NCBI RefSeq assembly: GCF_900105395.1
Contig: NZ_LT629775.1
Coordinates: forward strand, 496,001 to 560,000
DNA length: 64,000 nt
Origin: Streptomyces sp. TLI_053
GTDB lineage: Bacteria; Actinomycetota; Actinomycetes; Streptomycetales; Streptomycetaceae
Reading direction: 5' to 3'
Part shown: positions 34,868-44,793 of the stretch, piece after piece
Numbering within the stretch: the first letter of the stretch is position 1
How the letters are laid out: each line of letters begins with the position of its first letter
Program-made: the position numbers and the translations under genes
The notes under the pieces: model-generated
Seen by the model: the letters and a program-made list of their open reading frames with translations, nothing else
The model's database searches: none
Told to the model about the DNA's origin: nothing

Positions 34868-35050
34868 CTACAAACCCAGTACGGCAGAGCGTTCCATGAT
34901 CAGGTCCAAGCACTCAGGGATGCCCGGCGCGGGCGGCGGGGAGGCGTCGCGGACGGCCTTGATCGCTCGGACGCGGTGCTCCTTCGCCAGCAGGGCATCC
35001 ACTTCGTCCTGCACTCCGGCGGGCAGCGCGCCCCACAGTGGGTTTTCCAT
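34868..35050 (-). CDS. Small conserved-looking protein, L7/L12-like helix pattern
   Basis: 60 residues from ATG 35050 (a TTG four codons upstream is possible). ENPLWGALP, VDALLAKEHRVRAIKAVRDA and PECLDLIMERS resemble small streptomycete proteins with an alternating helix pattern distantly like L7/L12 C-terminal domains. No ribosome binding site is evident, so it may be leaderless. Codon usage supports it as real. Confidence 0.6.
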   Translation of the reverse strand: MENPLWGALPAGVQDEVDALLAKEHRVRAIKAVRDASPPPAPGIPECLDLIMERSAVLGL

Positions 35051-35083
35051 GGCCGTATTCAAGCGTGCGGATCCCCTGGTGGA

Positions 35084-35099
35084 GCAACACCTTTGTTGC
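35084..35099. promoter_or_regulatory. Inverted repeat GCAACA-CCTT-TGTTGC
   Basis: Perfect 6-bp arms with a 4-nt centre, between the small minus-strand gene (start 35050) and the TauD-type gene (start 35305). The core ACACCTTT recalls the operator-like palindrome at 38547-38564, so it may be a weaker member of the same site family; this is inference. Confidence 0.4.
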
Positions 35100-35304
35100 C
35101 CGGTCGGTCACGAACGACGGAGTGGCACACCGTACGTCGCCGTCACCTCCGTCCCGACCGCCCGGTGACCGTCGGGCGGGGTTGTCCGCCCCGGGGGCGG
35201 GGAAGAAGGTGTCGGGACTCCCGCTCGTGCGGCCGTGGACGTGGCCGTCGGGACGGTGCCCCGCTCGGACCGCGCGCGCCACCCGGCAGGGAAGGGGAGC
35301 ACCG

Positions 35305-36210
35305 ATGACGGGACGTGCCGAAGGGGCGGGGCCCCGGGCCTGGACCCCGGACACCTTGGACGAGGAGGACTGGATCGTCCCGTGGCCGCCGGACGGACCG
35401 GACGGGAGATCGGATCCGGTCGCGCGGGTCGCCCACGCCCTGCGCCACGGACCGGGCCTGGCCCTGGTGCGCGGCCTGGCGCTGGACGGGCTCGGCGATC
35501 CGGAGTGCGCCGAGCTGTGCCGGCGTTTCGCGGCGCGGCTGGGCACGGTGCGGCCGCTCCCGGCGGGCCCGGCCGCGGACGACCTGCTCACCGCCGAGAC
35601 CGCGCCGGCGGTCGAGCTCCCGGCCACCGACCGGACCACCGACCGGACCACCGACGGGACCGCCGCCCGGGCCGCGCAGCGCGACGGCGACGCCAGGACG
35701 CTCGACCCGCACACCGACCGGTCGCACGGCCCGGAGTCGCCGTGGCTGCTGGGTCTGCTGTGCATCCGGCCGGCCCGGGCCGGTGGTGAGTCGTTGCTCG
35801 TCAGCGCCCGTGCCGTCCACGACCGTCTCGCGGAGCAGGACCCGTCCGCGCTGCACCACCTGTACCAGGACTTCCACTTCGGGCGCGGACCGGACTTCGA
35901 CCGCGTCTCCCCCGTCTTCCAGCAGCGTCGCCACGGCCTGCACGTCCAGTACAACCGCTACTGGATCGAGCGCGGCCAGCAGGAGACCGGCCGGCCGTTC
36001 CCGCCGGGCCGACTGGCGGCGCTGGACACCCTCCACGGGGTCCTCACCGACCCCGGGACGGTCCTGCGCGTCCCGATGCGCCGGGGCGATCTCCTGCTCC
36101 TGGACAACACGGCCGTGCTGCACGGACGGACCGGGTTCAGCGATCCCGTCGGGCCGGGAGAGCGACGCTGTCTGGCCCGGGTCTGGGCGGACCGGCCCGC
36201 CGACCGGTGA
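35305..36210 (+). CDS. TauD/TfdA-type Fe(II)/2-oxoglutarate dioxygenase
   Basis: 301 residues. The facial triad is visible as HTD in DPHTDRSHG and the distal His in DNTAVLHGRTGF, with a downstream Arg (RRCLARVW) for 2-oxoglutarate. TauD relatives release sulfite from taurine and other sulfonates, while others hydroxylate amino acids or antibiotics intermediates. Here the neighbouring sulfonate genes make a sulfur role attractive. ATG 35305 follows GAAGGGGAG by 7 bp. A short Asp/Thr/Arg repeat (TDRTTDRTTDGT) interrupts the N-terminal half. Confidence 0.82.
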   Translation: MTGRAEGAGPRAWTPDTLDEEDWIVPWPPDGPDGRSDPVARVAHALRHGPGLALVRGLALDGLGDPECAELCRRFAARLGTVRPLPAGPAADDLLTAETAPAVELPATDRTTDRTTDGTAARAAQRDGDARTLDPHTDRSHGPESPWLLGLLCIRPARAGGESLLVSARAVHDRLAEQDPSALHHLYQDFHFGRGPDFDRVSPVFQQRRHGLHVQYNRYWIERGQQETGRPFPPGRLAALDTLHGVLTDPGTVLRVPMRRGDLLLLDNTAVLHGRTGFSDPVGPGERRCLARVWADRPADR

Positions 36211-36244
36211 GCAGCCGGGGCGGGGGCGGGCCAGGTCGCCGTCC

Positions 36245-36817
36245 TCAGGCCCGGTCGCCCACGCCGTCGCCGAGGGCGTAGAGGCCGGGGAGGTTGACCA
36301 CGACGGCTTCCTGGGTGCTGCGGGCGATGACGACCACCGCCTCCTCCTCCGGGTCCGGGTTCTCCTCCCGGTGCGGGACGAACGGCGGGACGAAGATGTA
36401 GTCGCCCGGGCCGGTGCGCAGGCGGACCTCCTCGGGCGTACCGGAGGAGTCGTCGACGAAGACGAACTCGGGGTGCCCACTGACCACGTGGATGGCGGTC
36501 TCGGACTCGCCGTGGTGGTGGTCGGAGGAGGCGGTGGCCGGGGCGACGTGGGTCTGTCCCATCCAGAGCTTCTCCGAGCCGACCGTCCGTCCGCTGATCG
36601 CGGCGAAACGCCGCATCCCGCCGGTCTGGGCGGTGCCGTCGTCGAGTTCGCCCGCGCGGACGTGGTGCAGCCGGGCCCGCAGGGCGGTGCCGGCGGGGGC
36701 GTCCGTGCTGTGCAGGTGCGGGTGGAAGCCGGTGCCGGCCTCCGTGACGACGGCCGCCCCCTCACCGGCGGGCGCGGCGGTACGGGAGTGGGAGTGGGAG
36801 TGGGGTTCGGCGGACAT
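36245..36817 (-). CDS. Cupin-domain protein (metal-binding)
   Basis: 190 residues. Central cupin with intact motif 1 (SDHHHGESETAIHVVSG) and motif 2 (GPGDYIFVPPFVPHREENP), so it likely binds a metal. The N-terminal HSHSHS stretch may add metal affinity. It could be a dioxygenase, isomerase or sensor; the exact reaction is unknown. Divergent from the Rrf2 gene, with a clean promoter at 36938-36909 that overlaps an operator-like motif. Confidence 0.85.
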   Translation of the reverse strand: MSAEPHSHSHSRTAAPAGEGAAVVTEAGTGFHPHLHSTDAPAGTALRARLHHVRAGELDDGTAQTGGMRRFAAISGRTVGSEKLWMGQTHVAPATASSDHHHGESETAIHVVSGHPEFVFVDDSSGTPEEVRLRTGPGDYIFVPPFVPHREENPDPEEEAVVVIARSTQEAVVVNLPGLYALGDGVGDRA

Positions 36818-36908
36818 GGTGCTCCTCGTCGGCGGGCTGGCAGGGCAGTTGCGGCGGCGTCGCCCGGCGTCTCCCCCGGCCGCGCCCGACGACCCGGGAT
36901 GTCACCGG

Positions 36909-36938
36909 ACGCTAGGCCCGGCGGCAAAAGGATGTCAA
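36909..36938 (-). promoter_or_regulatory. SigA/HrdB-type promoter of the cupin gene
   Basis: Minus strand: TTGACA (36938-36933), 18-bp spacer, TAGCGT (36914-36909). Transcription would start near 36902, about 85 nt before the cupin ATG. Confidence 0.7.
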
Positions 36939-36946
36939 GAGGTGTC
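36930..36946 (-). promoter_or_regulatory. Operator-like motif overlapping the cupin -35 box
   Basis: Minus strand reads GACACCTCTTGACATCC. It shares GACACCT-n-TTG-nnn-TCC (13 of 17 positions) with the palindrome at the operon promoter (38548-38564) and covers the -35 box, so a bound protein would block the promoter. The Rrf2 product encoded alongside is the obvious candidate. Confidence 0.55.
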
Positions 36947-36986
36947 TTTTCCCGCCGACCGGGCCCGCCCTTGGCGGACAAGGGAC

Positions 36987-37014
36987 TTGAGCACCGCTCC
37001 GCCCGGGGGATACT
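36987..37014 (+). promoter_or_regulatory. Promoter of the Rrf2 gene (leaderless)
   Basis: TTGAGC (36987-36992), 16-bp spacer, GATACT (37009-37014). The expected start point, 7 bp beyond the -10, is 37021, the A of the ATG itself, so the mRNA would be leaderless; no ribosome site is present. Confidence 0.65.
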
Positions 37015-37020
37015 CGGGGC

Positions 37021-37440
37021 ATGCACATATCCGCCAAGGCCGACTACGCCGCCCGGGCTCTGGTCGAGCTCGCCTGCGACACGTCGCGCCCCCTCACCTG
37101 CGAGGCCATCGCCGCCTCCCAGGGCATCCCGTTCCGGTTCCTCAAGTCCGTGGTGGGTGAACTGCGGCGGGCCGGGCTGGTCCGCAGCCAGCGCGGCTGC
37201 GAGGGCGGCTACTGGCTCGGCCGGACGGCCGAGGAGATCACCCTGCTGGACGTGGTGCGTGCGGTGGACGGCGAGGTGATCACACTGCGCGGCGAGCCGC
37301 TGGCCGGACTCGACTACCCGGGCCCCGCGCAGGGGCTTCCGTCGGTCTGGCGCAGCGTCGAGGAGCGCGCCGTGGAGATCCTCTCGGGCACGACCGTGGC
37401 CCAACTGGTGCGGTCCGGCGACCGGGTGGCGACCGCGTGA
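37021..37440 (+). CDS. Rrf2-family transcriptional regulator
   Basis: 139 residues. Winged helix with HISAKADYAARALVELA, ALxxIAxxQGIPFRFLKSVVGELRRAGLV and GGYWLGRTAEEITLLDVVRAVDG, the full Rrf2 signature. The three Cys that bind an Fe-S cluster in IscR/NsrR (around residues 92-104) are absent, so it is more like CymR, the cysteine-metabolism repressor of Firmicutes, in lacking a cluster. Expected to bind the GACACCT-type motifs next door and at 38547. Its stop overlaps the DsbA-like gene start (GTGA). Confidence 0.92.
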   Translation: MHISAKADYAARALVELACDTSRPLTCEAIAASQGIPFRFLKSVVGELRRAGLVRSQRGCEGGYWLGRTAEEITLLDVVRAVDGEVITLRGEPLAGLDYPGPAQGLPSVWRSVEERAVEILSGTTVAQLVRSGDRVATA

Positions 37441-38387
37441 GTGGGGACGAGGGCGAGGGCGGGGCCGAGGGCACGGCCGCCGAGGTCCGGGTCCAGGTCG
37501 AGGTGGTGGAGTACACCGACCCGATGTGCCCGTGGTCCTGGGCGGCCGAGCCGAGGCTGCGGACACTGCTGCGCGAGGCGGAGGGCTTCTGCGGGCACCG
37601 GCGGGTCTTCGGGGTCCTGTTCGACGAGGACGAGGCGCCCGCGCCGGACCCGGCCGCCGAGACGGCCTGGTACGCCGGGTACGTCCAGCGGATCACCGAC
37701 CACGCGGGCGCACCGAGGGCCGCCCGGCTGGGCTGGGTGGCCGCGAGCAGCTGGCCGTCCTCGCTGGCGGCGGCCGCCGCCGAGGCGCAGGGCCCGCTGG
37801 TCGCCGACCGGGTGCTGCGCCGGCTGCGGGAGAGCGTGTTCGTGCTCGGCGAGCCCGCCGACACCCCCGGGCGCGTGCTCGCCGCGGTGGCGGGGGTGCC
37901 CGGTCTCGACGAGCCGCGGCTGCGGGCCGATCTGGCCTCCGCGGCCGTCCGCGAGCGGGTGCGCCGCGACCGGGCCGAGGCCCGGCGGCCGCTGCCGGAG
38001 GTGATCGGCCTGCGCGGGGACGGGCCCCACCCGGGGGCGGCGAAGGAGACCGAGGACGGCGGCCACCGGTACGCGCTGCCGACCTTGGTGTTCACCGGGC
38101 CGGGCGGGCGCCGGGTGGTGCCGGGGTGGCGGAGCGCGGAGGAGTACCGGGCGGCGCTGGCCGCGGTCTCCCCCGCGCCGCTGGTGCCGGCGGACCGCGT
38201 TCCCACCGCCGGGGAGCTGTTGGAGCGGTACCGGAGCCTGACCGCTCCCGAGCTGGCAGGAGCGGCGGGAGGGCTGCCGCCCGGCACCCGGCGCGTGCCG
38301 ACCGCGAACGGGGACGTCGTGCTCCATCCGCAGGAACGCTCCGGCCCGGCCGTCGTGGCGGCCCGCCGCTCCCCCGCCGCCGGCTGA
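37437..38387 (+). CDS. DsbA-family thioredoxin-fold protein
   Basis: 316 residues. VVEYTDPMCPWSWAAEP is the FrnE/DsbA-like active-site region with CPWS in place of CxxC, so only one Cys remains and simple disulfide exchange is unlikely; GST-like or isomerase chemistry with a bound thiol is possible. A thioredoxin-like end strand (ALPTLVFTGPGGRRVVPGW) follows the helical insert. No signal peptide, so cytoplasmic. Translationally coupled to Rrf2, which suggests thiol or redox metabolism. Confidence 0.85.
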   Translation: MSGDEGEGGAEGTAAEVRVQVEVVEYTDPMCPWSWAAEPRLRTLLREAEGFCGHRRVFGVLFDEDEAPAPDPAAETAWYAGYVQRITDHAGAPRAARLGWVAASSWPSSLAAAAAEAQGPLVADRVLRRLRESVFVLGEPADTPGRVLAAVAGVPGLDEPRLRADLASAAVRERVRRDRAEARRPLPEVIGLRGDGPHPGAAKETEDGGHRYALPTLVFTGPGGRRVVPGWRSAEEYRAALAAVSPAPLVPADRVPTAGELLERYRSLTAPELAGAAGGLPPGTRRVPTANGDVVLHPQERSGPAVVAARRSPAAG

Positions 38388-38546
38388 GGACCCGCGCCCG
38401 CCGACCGGACCAAGACGTCACACGGCGCCGCCCCGCACGCGGCGCGGCGGCCCGGTCCCGGCCCCGCAACGGCGCTCCGTGGACGTCGCAAAGGTGGCGC
38501 GTGAACGGCGTGTTGAGGGCGTGTTGCGGCACCCGGCGAAGCAAAG

Positions 38547-38564
38547 GGACACCTTTTGGTGTCC
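38547..38564. promoter_or_regulatory. Palindromic operator of the sulfur operon
   Basis: GGACACC-TTTT-GGTGTCC, perfect 7-bp arms, ending one base before the -35 box of the operon promoter. The related motif at the cupin promoter and the nearby Rrf2 gene suggest an Rrf2 operator. Confidence 0.65.
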
Positions 38565-38565
38565 A

Positions 38566-38595
38566 TTGACAGCAGGCCGCTGACCTGGCCAGGAT
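38566..38595 (+). promoter_or_regulatory. Promoter of the leader peptide and ABC/monooxygenase operon
   Basis: Consensus TTGACA (38566-38571), 18-bp spacer, CAGGAT (38590-38595). Seven bases on is 38602, the A of the leader peptide ATG, predicting a leaderless transcript. Confidence 0.65.
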
Positions 38596-38601
38596 GAGTC
38601 C

Positions 38602-38676
38602 ATGACCTCCTCGCACCCCCTCCCGGTGCGCCGCCGGAAGAGTCACCGACGCACCAGCAGCGCCCGCTGTTGTTGA
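38602..38676 (+). CDS. Cys-Cys leader peptide (candidate cysteine attenuator)
   Basis: 24-residue ORF beginning MTSSHPLPVRRR and ending SARCC then TGA; the last two sense codons are TGT TGT at 38668-38673. Short, Arg-rich, no ribosome site, and predicted to start at the transcript 5' end. In mycobacteria leaderless short ORFs with consecutive Cys codons sense cysteine shortage and control downstream sulfur genes. The same arrangement before a sulfonate-utilisation operon makes that role likely here: ribosome stalling at the Cys codons when Cys-tRNA is scarce would allow transcription to continue. Confidence 0.7.
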   Translation: MTSSHPLPVRRRKSHRRTSSARCC

Positions 38677-39009
38677 CCGCGTCCGGACCTGGCGGCCACG
38701 ACGCCGCCGCGCCCCGGCCCGCCCGGGCGAACCGCTCGCACAGGGCCTGAACCCGGCACCACGGGCCCGGACTCCAGGCCGCCCGACCCCTCCGTCGATC
38801 GGGCCTCCCCCGGCCGACCGCGGCCCCTGCACCCCCAGGCGCCCCCCGGCGGCCCCCGGCCCTCGGCACCGCCCACCCCGCACCCTCCCGGCTCCGCCTC
38901 CAGGCGCCGTTGCTCCACCCATCGCCCCGGCCCGCGCCGCCCGTGCCCACACCCACGTCCGCACCGAAGTCACAACTGTCGTGCATCCCATGAAAGGTGA
39001 CTGATCGTC
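38677..39009 (+). promoter_or_regulatory. C-rich attenuator/leader RNA, possible Rho loading site
   Basis: Between leader peptide and the first operon gene. In 38821-38980 I count 92 C and 37 G in 160 nt, a C-over-G bubble typical of rut sites that load Rho, and with few strong stems. A four-codon ATG-stop (MKGD) at 38991 and AAAGGTGA precede the 39010 start. Rho-dependent attenuation relieved by stalled or coupled ribosomes is inferred. Confidence 0.5.
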
Positions 39010-40565
39010 ATGACCAGCCCCTCCAACGACCGCCCGCTGCTCGGCAGACGTTCCCTGCTCGGCCTCGGCCTCGGCCTCGGCGCTTCGTTCGTCCTCGCCG
39101 CGTGCGGCGACCCCGGGCAGGCCGGGACGGGCGGGGCGGGCGGGTCCACCGCCGGCGGCACCCTCAAGTGGGGCTGGGCGCTGCCGACTTCGTGGGACCC
39201 GGTGTTCTCCTCGGCGGGCTGGGACGTCCACTCGCTGTCGCTGGTCTACGCGGGCCTCACCAAGCTCGACGAACAGGGCACCGCCGTACCGGCCCTGGCC
39301 TCGGCCTGGAAGTTCGGCGCCGACGGCACCTCGGTCACCTTCACCCTGCGCCCCGGGCTGACGTTCTCCGACGGCAGCCCGCTGGACGCCGCCGCCGTCA
39401 AGAAGAGCCTGGACCGCGGCCGCACCGAGCCCAAGTCCCTGGTCGCCCCGCAGCTCACCAGCGTCCGCGAGGTGTCCGCACCCGACCCGCAGACCGTGCT
39501 GCTCGAACTCTCCCGGCCCGACTACCAGATCCCCAACCTGCTGGCCGGGAAGACCGGCATGATCGTCAACCCGAAGGCCTTCGAGTCGGACGCCGCCGGG
39601 CTGGCGACCCGCCCGGCCGGTGCCGGGCCGTTCACCCTCACCTCGTACACCCAGAACGCCAAGGCCGTGCTGCGCCGCAACCCCGCCTACTGGGACGCGA
39701 CCGCGATCAAGCTGGAGAACTTCGAGGTCCATCCGCTCCCGGACGCCGCCACCGTGGTCGCCGGACTCCAGTCCGGCCAGTTCGACGTGGCCCAGATCCC
39801 GGGCAGCCAGGTGGCCGCGGCCAAGGCGGCGGGCCTGGAGGTCCAGGTGATCCCGTCCCTGGTGGTGGCGGTCCTGGACGTCAACGTCGAGAAGGCTCCG
39901 TTCGACAACCCCAAGGTGGTCGAGGCGCTCAAGTTCGCGATCGACCGGGACGCCCTGCTCAAGACCCAGCTGTTCGGCTACGGCGAGGTCAACCACCAGC
40001 CGTTCCCCAAGGGTTACGTCGGCTACGACCCCGCCTCGGCCGACCTCTACCGATACGACCCGGCCAAGGCCCGCGCGCTGCTCACCGAGGCCGGCCACCC
40101 CGACGGCGTCGACCTCACCCTGACCACCACGGCCGCGCAGGGACTGCCCGAGCAACTCCAGGCGCAGCTGAAGGAGGTCGGCATCCGGGCCACCATCGAC
40201 GTGGTCCCGGCCGCGCAGGCCACCCAGATCGTCTACATCCAGCACACCAAGGCCCTGTTCACCGACCAGTTCGCGGGCCGCGACTCCGCCGCGCAGGCCT
40301 TCCAGGTGCTCTTCGGCGAGCAGGGCCTGATGAACCCGGGCCGGCGGACCCCGCCGGAGCTGGCCGCGGCCGTCGAGCAGGTCTCGCGCACCCCGCTGGA
40401 CTCGCCGGAGTACCCGGCCGTCCTCCGGGCGGCCACCGCGCTCGCGGTGCGCACGATGCCCAACACCTTCCTGTACAGCGTCCCCCGGCTGCTGGCCCGG
40501 CGGAAGTCCGTCTCGCCGATCCCGGCCTTCACGGCGGTGCAGCGGTTCGAGGGGGTGACCGCGTC

Positions 40566-40569
<4 letters not shown>
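39010..40569 (+). CDS. ABC transporter solute-binding lipoprotein (peptide/family 5)
   Basis: 519 residues. Signal with GRRSLLGLGLGLG and lipobox LAAC (Cys about residue 35), so Tat-type, lipid-anchored outside. SBP family 5 features: LVYAGLTKLDEQG, FTLRPGLTFSDGSPLDAAAV, AGAGPFTLTSYT, VVEALKFAIDRDALL. The family usually delivers peptides or nickel, but in sulfur-starvation operons it carries small organosulfur compounds. First gene of the operon after the Cys leader; next gene overlaps by 4 bp. Confidence 0.92.
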
Positions 40570-41665
<1,096 letters not shown>

Positions 41666-41669
<4 letters not shown>

Positions 41670-42646
41670 ACACGCTGAGCGCCTCGCTGCGGGTGCCCGT
41701 CGCCCGCGCCGCGCTGGCCGTGCTGGCCCTCGTCCTGCTGCTGGCCCTGTTCGGCGCACGGATCGCCCCGGCGGACCCGCTCGCCCAGGACACCGCCCAC
41801 ATCCTGGGCGGGCCCTCCGCGGAGCACCTGCTGGGCACCGACTACCTGGGCCGCGACGTCCTGAGCCGACTGCTGGCCGGCACCGGGCTCTCCGTGCTCG
41901 CCGCCGTCGAGGCGGTGGCCGTCGCCGCCCTGCTCGGCGTCGTCCCCGGTCTGCTGTCGGTGCGGTTCGGCGCGGCCTGGTCCTGGCTGGCCCTGCGCGC
42001 CGTGGACTCCCTGATGACGCTGCCGTTCACCCTCTTCGCGATCGCCGCCGTCGGTCTGCTCGGCAACGGGCTGCACCAGGCGATGCTGGCGCTCGGTGTC
42101 CTGCTCGCGCCGCTGTTCTTCCGTGTCACCCGGGCCGCCGCGCTCGGACTGGACCGCGCCCAGTACGTCGAGGCCGCCGAGCTGATGGGCGCCTCCCGGT
42201 CCTGGATCCTGCGGGTGCACATCTGGCGCAAGGTACTTCCGACCGTCGCCGTCACCACCGCGCACGCGCTGGCCACCGGTCTGCTCACGGTCTCCTCGCT
42301 CACCTTCCTGGGGATCGGCGTGCAGCCGCCGGCGCCGACCTGGGGCGGCATGCTCGCCAGCGACCTCGGCTTCCTGGCCCAGCAGCCGTGGGCACCGGTC
42401 CCGCCGGCCGTGCTGATCATGCTCACCGTCGGGGCGCTGAACCTGCTGGCCGACGTCCTCGCCGACAGCGACCGGACCGGCGCCGCCCCGGCCGCCACCC
42501 GCACCAGCCGGGCCGCGAGGAGACGCGCGGCGTCGGGCGTGACGTCCGGGCCGGTATCCCCGTCCGCGCCAGGAACCCTGTCCGTGACAGGAACCCCGTC
42601 CGCGCCGGACCGGAAGGAGCACGACCATGTCCCGCACCCCGCCTGA
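41666..42646 (+). CDS. ABC transporter permease, DppC/OppC type
   Basis: 326 residues. HLLGTDYLGRDVLSRLLAG, the EAA loop (RVTRAAALGLDRAQYVEAA, MGASRSWIL) and LTFLGIGVQPPAPTWGGML are classic DppC features. Starts with GTG at 41666, overlapping the DppB stop; its 3' end overlaps the ATPase gene by 20 bp. The C-terminal ~45 residues are low-complexity Ser/Pro/Thr. Confidence 0.93.
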
Positions 42647-43718
42647 ACCCGGCCCTCCCGCTCGCACCACCGCCGCCCTGCGGGTCGAGGGGCTGCACGT
42701 GACCGTGGGCCACGGCCGCACCGAGGCCGTCCGCGACGTCTCGTTCGACGTACTCCCCGGCGAGGCCGTCGGGCTCGTCGGCGAGTCCGGCAGCGGCAAG
42801 ACGCTCACCTGCCGCTCGGTGCTCGGCCTGCCCGCGCCCGGGGTCGCCGTGTCCGCCGGCCGGATCGTTCTCGGCGGCACGGCGGGCAACGGCCCGGGGA
42901 GCCCCGACACGGATCTCGTCGGCCTGACCGACCGCCAGTGGCAGCAGGTGCGCGGCACCCGGATCGGCGCCGTCTTCCAGGACCCGGGCTCGTACCTCAA
43001 CCCCACCCTCACCGTCGGGCGCCAGCTCGGCGAACCGCTGCGCCGGCGCGGACTCGGCCGGGCCGAGGCCCGCCGACGGGCAGTGGAACTCTTCGGGGCC
43101 GTCGGCCTGCACGACCCGGAGCGGGTCCACGACAGCTACCCGCACGAGCTCTCCGGCGGCATGCTCCAGCGGGTCCTGATCGCGGTCGCGATCTCCGGCG
43201 ACCCGCAGCTGCTGGTCGCCGACGAGGCCACCACCGCGCTGGACACCGTCGTCCAGGCCGAGGTGCTGGACCTGCTGGGCGTGCTCCGCGACCGGCACGG
43301 GCTGGCACTGCTGCTGGTCAGTCACGACCTGGCGGTGGTCGCCGAGGTGTGCGACCGGGTGCTGGTGCTCTACGCGGGCGAGGTCGTCGAGGAGGGCCCG
43401 ACCGCCGAGGTGGCCGCCGCCCCGGCCCACCCGTACACCGAGGCGCTGCTGCGGGTCGCCGGCCTGGGCCGCCGGGACCGCCGGGAGCTCGCCGTCATTC
43501 CCGGCCGGCCGCCCGAGCCCGGCACCACCGGGGCCGGCTGCCGCTTCGCCGCGCGCTGCGAGTACGCCACCGCCGCCTGCGCCGAGCAGACCGTCCCGCT
43601 CACGCCCGTCCCCGGGACCGGCCGCCGGGCGGCGCGCTGCCTGCGCAGCGCCGAACTGGCCCTCAGCGGCGTCCGCGAACGGACGGACGTCACGGAACGA
43701 ACGGAGGTCCCGGTATGA
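42627..43718 (+). CDS. ABC transporter ATPase, DppD/OppD type
   Basis: 363 residues. Walker A GESGSGKT, Q-loop FQDPGSYLNP, signature LSGGMLQRV, Walker B LLVADEATTALD and H-loop SHD, then the oligopeptide-type C-terminal zinc-finger-like motif with Cys residues (CRFAARCEYATAAC), which in relatives binds an Fe-S cluster. Powers the importer with the 43715 ATPase. GGAAGGAG precedes the ATG. Confidence 0.94.
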   Translation: MSRTPPEPGPPARTTAALRVEGLHVTVGHGRTEAVRDVSFDVLPGEAVGLVGESGSGKTLTCRSVLGLPAPGVAVSAGRIVLGGTAGNGPGSPDTDLVGLTDRQWQQVRGTRIGAVFQDPGSYLNPTLTVGRQLGEPLRRRGLGRAEARRRAVELFGAVGLHDPERVHDSYPHELSGGMLQRVLIAVAISGDPQLLVADEATTALDTVVQAEVLDLLGVLRDRHGLALLLVSHDLAVVAEVCDRVLVLYAGEVVEEGPTAEVAAAPAHPYTEALLRVAGLGRRDRRELAVIPGRPPEPGTTGAGCRFAARCEYATAACAEQTVPLTPVPGTGRRAARCLRSAELALSGVRERTDVTERTEVPV

Positions 43719-44793
43719 GCATCACCGCCATCGCCTCTTCGATCACCGACGGACCGGCGCCCGCCGCCGGGTCCCCCGCCCTGCGGATCGAGCGCCTGGA
43801 GGTCCGCTACGGCCGCAGCACCGTGCTGGGCGGGGTCGACCTGGAGGCACGCTCCGGAGAGATCCTGGGCCTCATCGGCGAGACCGGCTCCGGAAAGACC
43901 ACGCTCGCCCGGGCCGTGGCCGGGCTCGCGCCCGTCACCTCCGGCCGGATCACGGTGGACGGCGCCGACCGCACCGTCCTGCGCGGCCGCTCCCTGCGGA
44001 CGGCGCGGCGGGCCGGGACCGTCCAGTACATGTTCCAGGACCCGCTGCGCTCCCTGGACCCCGATCTCACGGTGGCCCGCCTCGTCGGTGAACCGCTCGC
44101 CGTGGCCGGCGTACCCCGCGCCGAGCGCGGGCCGAGGGTGCGGGAGGCGCTCGACCGGGTCGGCCTGGACGCCGCACTCGCCGGCCGCACCCCGGGCGCG
44201 CTGTCGGGCGGCCAGCGCCAGCGGGTCGCCCTGGCCCGGGCGATCGTCGGACGGCCCCGGCTGCTGCTGGCCGACGAACCGGTCAGCGCCCTGGACGCCT
44301 CCAACCGCAACCACGTCCTGCGCCTGCTGGACCGGCTCCGTCACGAACTGGGCCTGGCCGTCGTGGTGATCTCGCACGACCTCGACTCACTGGCCGGGAT
44401 AGCCGACCGGATCGCCGTGCTGTACCGGGGCCGGATCGTCGAGCAGGGACCGGCACCGGCGGTGCTGGACCGGCCGCTGCACCCGTACAGCGCGCTGCTG
44501 GCCGCCTCGGCACCGGGCCCGGATCCCGCCCGGCGGGCCGCGCTGCGGATCCTGCGGGCGCCCGCCGCGGCCGCCGTCCCCGGTGGGGGCTGCGGGTTCG
44601 CGCACCGGTGCCCGTTCGCGGACGCGGCCTGCGCGGCGGTCCCGGAACTCGGACCGGCGCTCGCGGTCCCCGGCACCGGTCAGCACACGCACACCGCCGC
44701 CTGCCACCACAGCCCGGACTGGCGGGCCCGGCTCGACCCGGGCAACGCCCACGGCGCCCCCGCCCCACCACCGTTTCGGAGCAGCCCCGATGA
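43715..44793 (+). CDS. ABC transporter ATPase, DppF/OppF type, apparent frameshift near 3' end
   Basis: Complete ATPase from ATG 43715: GETGSGKTTL, FQDPLRSLDPD, LSGGQRQRVALA, LLLADEPVSALD, ISHD and the C-terminal CGFAHRCPFADAAC motif. The original frame then has no stop until 47317. One missing base in the C run at about 44755-44766 would bring the reading to TTVSEQPR and the TGA at 44791-44793, which overlaps the next ATG (ATGA) as usual in this operon. I give that end. Either a real one-base deletion, or a sequencing error; the ATPase core is unaffected. Confidence 0.82.
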
